Source: Turneriella parva DSM 21527 (GTDB lineage: Bacteria > Spirochaetota > Leptospiria > Turneriellales > Turneriellaceae). From it: a stretch of 64,000 nt of DNA. Both the position numbers and the translations under genes were made by a program. The stretch lies in contig NC_018020.1 of assembly GCF_000266885.1 (NCBI RefSeq), positions 3,162,001-3,226,000 of the forward strand, read 5' to 3'. The notes under the pieces are model-generated. The model was not told where the DNA came from, ran no database searches, and saw only the letters and a program-made list of their open reading frames with translations. Numbering within the stretch: the first letter of the stretch is position 1; each line of letters starts with the position of its first letter. Below, piece after piece: positions 59,810 to 64,000 of this stretch.

Positions 59810-61078
59810 ATGTTTCGCTTAACCGCCTTTGCTGCCTTCATGGCAGCGTTGGGTGTCTCGCCGCTAGCGGCGCAGAAACAACAAAAGACAGTGGCCGTTG
59901 TTAACTTCGTCAACAGCGCCGGCCAGCCAGGTCTCAACTATCTGAAGACTGCGTTACCCGAATCGATCAGTGGTTCGCTGAGCGCGTCGCGCGAAGTGCG
60001 CGTCGTCGAGCGCAGCGGACTTACAAACATACTCAAAGAAATAGAACTCGAGCAGAGTGGGGTCGTGAACACGGGCGAGGTGGCGCGCGCGGGAAAACTT
60101 GCCCGCGCCGACGTGCTGCTCATGGGCAGCTTCTCAGGAAACCCTGAAAGAATTACCGTCACGCTCAAGGCCGTCGATGTCGCAACGGGAGTAGTGCTTG
60201 AAGGGCGCAGCGTGTCTGCGCCGCTATCAGACATTCTTGAACAGTGCGGGCAGACTTCGCTTGCAATGGCGGCCGCGATTGCCGGCGGCAAGACAGGCCT
60301 TCTCACCGTCACGAGTGCCCCCGATGGAGCCGAGGTGCTTGTCGATGGCATCGTCGCCGGCAAGACCCCACTCGTTGAATACAAGGTCACAGCCGGCCAG
60401 CACACGCTGTTTGTGCGCAAGTCGGGTTATCAAGAGGCAGAGAAGAATGTTACCATACGCGCAGGTGCTACCGAACGCATCAGCGAAACGCTCGCACCCG
60501 CGCGCGAGAGCGTGCAGATGTTCATGGGCTTCGGCTACCAGCGTGTTTTTCCGTCAGCTGCTGCGCTGCAGGCAGGCAATTTGTTCTCAGGCCAGCTCGG
60601 CGTCAATTTTGGCCGCTGGACTGCCGACATCGCCTTTGCGTTCAACAACAGCTGGAACCACACCTATACCTATGCGACGCCGTTCGGCACGCTTTCGCAA
60701 AAACGAGAATACACGCTCAGTTCTTTTTTATTGGGCATCGCCGTTGAACCCTTTTCGCTTGGGCAATACGTGTCGCCTTACGTGGGCGTCTTCGGCGGCT
60801 ATACGATTGTGAACGATTATCGTTTCAAAGGCAGCGATGATGAACGCGAGCGCGTTGCCTCTTATGATCTATTGCAATTGGGCGTCAAAGCGGGCATTGA
60901 GATCATGCCGAAGTTGAGCGTGAGCCTGTTTCTCGAAGGTCGGTATAACGCGTTTACCAGCGCGATTCAGCGCTCAACTTTCGTGAGCCAGGGCATTCTT
61001 GGCGAACCGACGTCGACGACGAGCGATCTGAATCTCACGAATTTCTCGATCGGCGGCGGCGCGCGTCTGAATTTCTGA
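59810..61078 (+). CDS. Exported CsgG-like/PEGA-domain outer-membrane protein
   Basis: A 422-residue protein. Signal MFRLTAFAAFMAALGVSPLAA. Residues 22-170 resemble the CsgG/FlgO fold: KTVAVVNFVNSAGQPGLNYLKTALPESISGSLSASREVRVVERSGLTNILKEIEL, and ARADVLLMGSFSG. A PEGA domain follows at about 185-235: GLLTVTSAPDGAEVLVDGIVAGKTPLVEYKVTAGQHTLFVRKSGY. The last 170 residues are barrel-like, ending GGGARLNF with a terminal Phe. It is probably an OM protein with a periplasmic domain; role unknown. The upstream GTG 59783 adds a poor extension. Confidence 0.82.
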   Translation: MFRLTAFAAFMAALGVSPLAAQKQQKTVAVVNFVNSAGQPGLNYLKTALPESISGSLSASREVRVVERSGLTNILKEIELEQSGVVNTGEVARAGKLARADVLLMGSFSGNPERITVTLKAVDVATGVVLEGRSVSAPLSDILEQCGQTSLAMAAAIAGGKTGLLTVTSAPDGAEVLVDGIVAGKTPLVEYKVTAGQHTLFVRKSGYQEAEKNVTIRAGATERISETLAPARESVQMFMGFGYQRVFPSAAALQAGNLFSGQLGVNFGRWTADIAFAFNNSWNHTYTYATPFGTLSQKREYTLSSFLLGIAVEPFSLGQYVSPYVGVFGGYTIVNDYRFKGSDDERERVASYDLLQLGVKAGIEIMPKLSVSLFLEGRYNAFTSAIQRSTFVSQGILGEPTSTTSDLNLTNFSIGGGARLNF

Positions 61079-61098
61079 AAGTCAGGAGGATTGATAAC

Positions 61099-61554
61099 AT
61101 GAAAAAGACAATTGCACTCATTTTCACCGGCGCGCTGTTTTTGCCCGCCTGCAACCAGATAGAAGAGCAGCCCAAGACCCCGATCTTTGAAGGCACGAAA
61201 GAGATATCGCTGACTTTGCCTCTAAACAACGGCACGATCGGTACTGCGATGACCTACAGTGTCCCCAGCGAGGTCAAATTCGTAGTATTCGGTCTTTTCA
61301 ATGCTCAAATCACGACGTCGGGCAAGACGATTACAAATCCGGGTGCATTTGTGGCGGGCAGTCGCGATGGACTTTCGGATTTTGTGAGAGGATCGCAGAC
61401 GCGCGCTTCATTACATTCATACAACCAGACCACAAAAGACTTCAACGCGGCCGCTAGTGACCCAGGAAATAACAACTATTATTGGGCCGTCTGGGGTTAC
61501 GATCAATACGGTAATTTAACCCACTCTTCGGCGCAGCGTCAGGTTACCTTTTAG
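61099..61554 (+). CDS. Small lipoprotein
   Basis: A 151-residue lipoprotein after a strong RBS (AGGAGG, nine bases before ATG). Signal MKKTIALIFTGALFLPAC with lipobox LPA-C. The mature region looks like one Ig-like or fibronectin-like beta domain (ISLTLPLNNGTIGTAMTYSVPSEVKFVVFGLFN..., NYYWAVWGYDQYGNLTHSSAQRQVTF). Located 20 bases after the PEGA protein gene, so co-transcribed and likely localised with it. No function assigned. Confidence 0.75.
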   Translation: MKKTIALIFTGALFLPACNQIEEQPKTPIFEGTKEISLTLPLNNGTIGTAMTYSVPSEVKFVVFGLFNAQITTSGKTITNPGAFVAGSRDGLSDFVRGSQTRASLHSYNQTTKDFNAAASDPGNNNYYWAVWGYDQYGNLTHSSAQRQVTF

Positions 61555-61624
61555 CTGTTATGCATTTGATACTCGGGTCATGTATGTAGGCCAAGGCTCA
61601 AAAATCGCCGGCATAAAGAATTGT

Positions 61625-61707
61625 AAACCGCAGAGGACACGGAGTAACACAGAGGTAGAAGTTTTCTAAATCTTTCCTCCGTGTACCTCCGCGTCCTCCG
61701 TGGTTAA
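61625..61707. repeat. GC-rich imperfect palindrome of a dispersed-repeat type
   Basis: AACCGCAGAGGACACGGAG... on the left (61625-61660) is imperfectly complementary to ...CCTCCGTGTACCTCC and CGTCCTCCGTGGTTAA on the right (61672-61707). Purine-rich GAGGACACGGAG units of this kind are recalled as dispersed repeats in several bacterial groups. It fills most of the 61555-61768 gap between a lipoprotein gene and mqo. Confidence 0.7.
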
Positions 61708-61768
61708 ATTCATCTTGGCTAAAAAGCACACCGCTGCGCACTTAACCTTTCGTGCCAATCCGCTCGAT

Positions 61769-63247
61769 CTATTTCAATTTAAGAATCTTCGCGGTGCGCT
61801 TGCGGGTGCGCTGAACCAGCGCGGCGCTCTTTTGCAGCGCGGCTTCACTGGCAGGTATCATCTTCTTGAGCCGCTTCTGCCACGCGGGCGTTTCCATTTT
61901 GCTCTCGAAGCACTTTTGCAGAATATCGAGACCCACTGCGGCAGATGTCGAGGCGCCGAGCAGCGCCACCAGCGAGCCATCGGCCGCGGCGATAATTTCA
62001 GTGCCGAACTCGAGAACTCCGCCTTCTTCTTCGTCGGCGCGAATGACCTGCACCCGCTGGCCTGCGGTGAGAAGTTCCCAGTCTTCTGACTTCGCTTCGG
62101 GCATAAACTCCCTGAGCGCCTGCATGCGCTCTTCATGAGACTGCGTCGCCTGCTCGATCAGGTATTTGGTGAGCGAGAGGTTATGCAGTCCCGCCGAAAT
62201 CATCGGAATAATGTTCGTGAACTCGAGTGACTTCATGAGGTCGAGGTATGAACCCTTCTTCAAGAACTTGGTCGAAAAACCCGCATAAGGGCCGAACAGC
62301 AGTTCTTTTTTGCCGTCGATGAAGCGCGTGTCGAGATGTGGCACGGACATCGGCGGCGTGCCGACGGCTGCTTTGCCATAGACCTTTGCGTGGTGGCGTT
62401 CGATCACATCTCGGTTTTTGCAGCGCAGCCACTGGCCGCTCACCGGAAAACCGCCATAACCTTTGGCTTCTGCGATGTCTGACTTCTCGAGCAGAGGCAG
62501 AGCGCCGCCGCCCGCGCCAATAAAAATGAAGTTTGAATCGATATGAAACTTTTTCTTTTTTTTCGTGTCGACGACTGTGAGGTTCCACTGGCCGTTTTCG
62601 TCGCGGTCAATGTCGCGCACTTCGTGGTTGTAGAGAATATTGACGCCGGGCTGCTTTTCGAGCCACGCGAACATCGCGCGGGTGAGTTCACCGTAATTGA
62701 GGTCGGTACCGCATTCCATGCGCGTCGCCGCGATTTCGGCTTTCGGGGCGCGCCCCTGCATTATGATCGGCGCCCAGGCAGCGAGATCACGCGGTTTCGT
62801 CGTGAGCTTCATGCCTTTAAAAAGCGGCGAATCTTTGAGAGCGATAAAGCGCCTTTTCAAGAACGCGATATTATCTTTGCCCGTGACAAAGCTGAGATGG
62901 GGTACCTGGCGAATGAAACGCTCGGGGTTCTTGACATAACCCTTTTCGACCAGGTGCGCCCAGAACTGGCGAGAGACTTCGAATTCAGCGGCGATGCGTG
63001 TGGCCTTCGAAATATCGACCTTGCCGCGCCCTTTTTGCGGGGTGTAGTTGAGCTCGCAGAACGCCGAGTGTCCGGTGCCGGCATTGTTCCAGGCGTCGGT
63101 GCTTTCGCGCGCCGCCTCGCCCAGGCGCTCATAGACGGTGATCGTGGTTTCGGGTTCGAGCTCTTTGAGCATCATCGCGACTGTCGCGCTCATGATACCC
63201 GCCCCGATCATGATCGCGTCGGGTGGTGTCTGTTGGTTCTTTTTCAT
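61769..63247 (-). CDS. mqo: Malate:quinone oxidoreductase
   Basis: A 492-residue FAD enzyme, peripheral on the inner membrane, oxidising malate to oxaloacetate and passing electrons to quinone. The N-terminus PDAIMIGAGIMSATVAMMLKELEP is the GxGxxxA FAD motif; WNNAGTGHSAFCELNYTP is the diagnostic Mqo motif; TRMECGTDLNYGELTRAMF, FIFIGAGGGALPLLEKS, GYGGFPVSGQW and LLFGPYAGFSTKFLKKGSYLD follow. Length is normal. Its ATG overlaps the RsbW-like stop (ATGA). Confidence 0.96.
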   Translation of the reverse strand: MKKNQQTPPDAIMIGAGIMSATVAMMLKELEPETTITVYERLGEAARESTDAWNNAGTGHSAFCELNYTPQKGRGKVDISKATRIAAEFEVSRQFWAHLVEKGYVKNPERFIRQVPHLSFVTGKDNIAFLKRRFIALKDSPLFKGMKLTTKPRDLAAWAPIIMQGRAPKAEIAATRMECGTDLNYGELTRAMFAWLEKQPGVNILYNHEVRDIDRDENGQWNLTVVDTKKKKKFHIDSNFIFIGAGGGALPLLEKSDIAEAKGYGGFPVSGQWLRCKNRDVIERHHAKVYGKAAVGTPPMSVPHLDTRFIDGKKELLFGPYAGFSTKFLKKGSYLDLMKSLEFTNIIPMISAGLHNLSLTKYLIEQATQSHEERMQALREFMPEAKSEDWELLTAGQRVQVIRADEEEGGVLEFGTEIIAAADGSLVALLGASTSAAVGLDILQKCFESKMETPAWQKRLKKMIPASEAALQKSAALVQRTRKRTAKILKLK

Positions 63248-64000
63248 TGGGGAATTCGTTTGGTCAAGATGACCTGGTTACCTTTTTCGTTGAAGACGAC
63301 TGAGTCAAAAACATTGCGTGTCATGATAATGCCCCGGCCGTGCTCGAGCATTGCCATATATTCGTCGTTTTCGGCGCGGGTGATGAATCCGCCGTGGTCA
63401 AAGCCTTCGCCCTCGTCGGTGATGCGAAACATGAGCACTTTGCCGTTGATAAGGTAGTCGACGAGTACGCCACGGCGCGCGAATTTCGGGTCTTTTTGCC
63501 TTGAAATCAGAAAATCCATATAATCGCCGTTCTCGATCGCCCGGGTTTTTTCATCGAAGGTGATGCCCAGATTGCCGTGTTCGATCGCATTAATGAGTAT
63601 CTCACGAAAGCAAATGCGAATCGTATTGACGACCGGATACGAAAAATAGCGGTTTAGTCTTTCGCAGATCTTCTGGCTCAGAATTTCGGCATGGGTCACG
63701 TTATTCGTGATGCGGTATTGGCCTTTTTCTTTTTCGAGAAAACGCTGCGAGATGTCTTCTTGAATGCGTGAGGCCTTGCCCAGAATTTCGACCTGCCAGT
63801 GAATCAGGTTCTTCTGCAGCGTGACATTGAGGTCGACAGGCTCGTACATGTGCTTCTTTCTGAGTGTCGTGCGAAAGTTTACGAGAGTCTTCTCTTCAAG
63901 AAAGAGCCGAACGTGTTCACGAACGATATTGCGGTTGAGCTCTATATCCCCCTCTAAACCGTCGGGCACAAAATCGTAGAGCCGTTTGCCGACCATTTCT
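63244..64000 (-). CDS. RsbW-like ATP-binding protein, 5' end cut by window
   Basis: The frame is open to base 64000, so the N-terminus may lie outside; an ATG at 63996 gives 250 residues. The C-terminal 140 residues are a GHKL/HATPase fold of the anti-sigma kinase type: CFREILINAIEHGNLGI (N-box), FRITDEGEGFDHGGF (G1), and MLEHGRGIIMTRNVFDSVVFNEKGNQVILTKRI (G2). The N-terminal part has VGKRLYDFVPDGLEGDIELN, resembling a PAS domain. It may be a sensor switch kinase regulating a sigma factor. Overlaps mqo by four bases. Confidence 0.78.
   Translation of the reverse strand, partial: EMVGKRLYDFVPDGLEGDIELNRNIVREHVRLFLEEKTLVNFRTTLRKKHMYEPVDLNVTLQKNLIHWQVEILGKASRIQEDISQRFLEKEKGQYRITNNVTHAEILSQKICERLNRYFSYPVVNTIRICFREILINAIEHGNLGITFDEKTRAIENGDYMDFLISRQKDPKFARRGVLVDYLINGKVLMFRITDEGEGFDHGGFITRAENDEYMAMLEHGRGIIMTRNVFDSVVFNEKGNQVILTKRIPQ

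Overview
The window looks like a chromosomal segment of a spirochaete, most probably of the Leptospirales (a Turneriella/Leptonema-like, mid-GC genome). The reasons are a short core flagellin of the spirochaete FlaB type, a TRAP transporter operon that carries a TatT-type TPR lipoprotein as in Treponema, Hfq, BamA and many outer-membrane or lipoprotein genes, and a Maf-type motility glycosyltransferase. This assignment is inference from gene content; no rRNA is present.

Layout. 1-3.3 kb: the 5' part of secA, an SRPBCC protein, a coiled-coil/beta-barrel outer-membrane protein and a DEDDh exonuclease. 3.4-4.4 kb: tRNA-Lys and tRNA-Glu, then a ParE-type toxin-antitoxin pair lying between two near-identical terminator copies. 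4.4-5.5 kb: flaB with a perfect 24-bp palindrome just before its ribosome binding site. 5.6-8.6 kb: a Cys-rich lipoprotein, TldE/PmbA-like, EVE-domain and GyrI/TEX264-like genes. 8.6-12.35 kb: MarR, acyl-CoA ligase and CitE-like lyase, flanked by two inverted copies of a cloverleaf-folding repeat. 12.35-15.4 kb: a parvulin foldase and a secreted zinc phospholipase C-like enzyme. 15.6-22.4 kb: an accessory region with a PIN-domain remnant, a 1058-residue seven-repeat propeller lipoprotein, a large lipoprotein, and an intact plus a decayed copy of an NlpC/P60 hydrolase.

22.5-29.6 kb is a housekeeping block: TPR protein, gmk, miaA, hfq, a membrane protein, manC, an ECF-type sigma factor and pth. 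29.6-33.7 kb is a tatT-dctP-dctQ-dctM TRAP operon whose large permease has an unusual 124-residue tail. 34-42.6 kb carries a DUF2147 protein, fliD, a GT2 glycosyltransferase, a GH1 beta-glucosidase, a lipid kinase-like protein, an SRPBCC protein and a receiver-GGDEF protein. 42.6-47.3 kb carries ispH, a large TPR protein, a CHAT (caspase-fold)-like protein and an Ada/Ogt-like repair protein.

47.4-64 kb carries gyrA, a membrane protein, fructosamine kinase-like, GDPD, pgi, an esterase, bamA, serB, the Maf glycosyltransferase, a CsgG/PEGA-type surface protein, a lipoprotein, a GC-rich dispersed palindromic repeat, mqo and a 5'-cut RsbW-like ATPase.

Themes. Flagellar structure and probable flagellin modification appear three times (flaB, fliD, maf). 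Envelope biogenesis is prominent (secA, parvulin, bamA, many lipoproteins). The region is also rich in long, nearly perfect intergenic hairpins without T tracts, of which the two cloverleaf elements share sequence and show compensatory changes. No CRISPR array, rRNA or complete transposase gene was seen.
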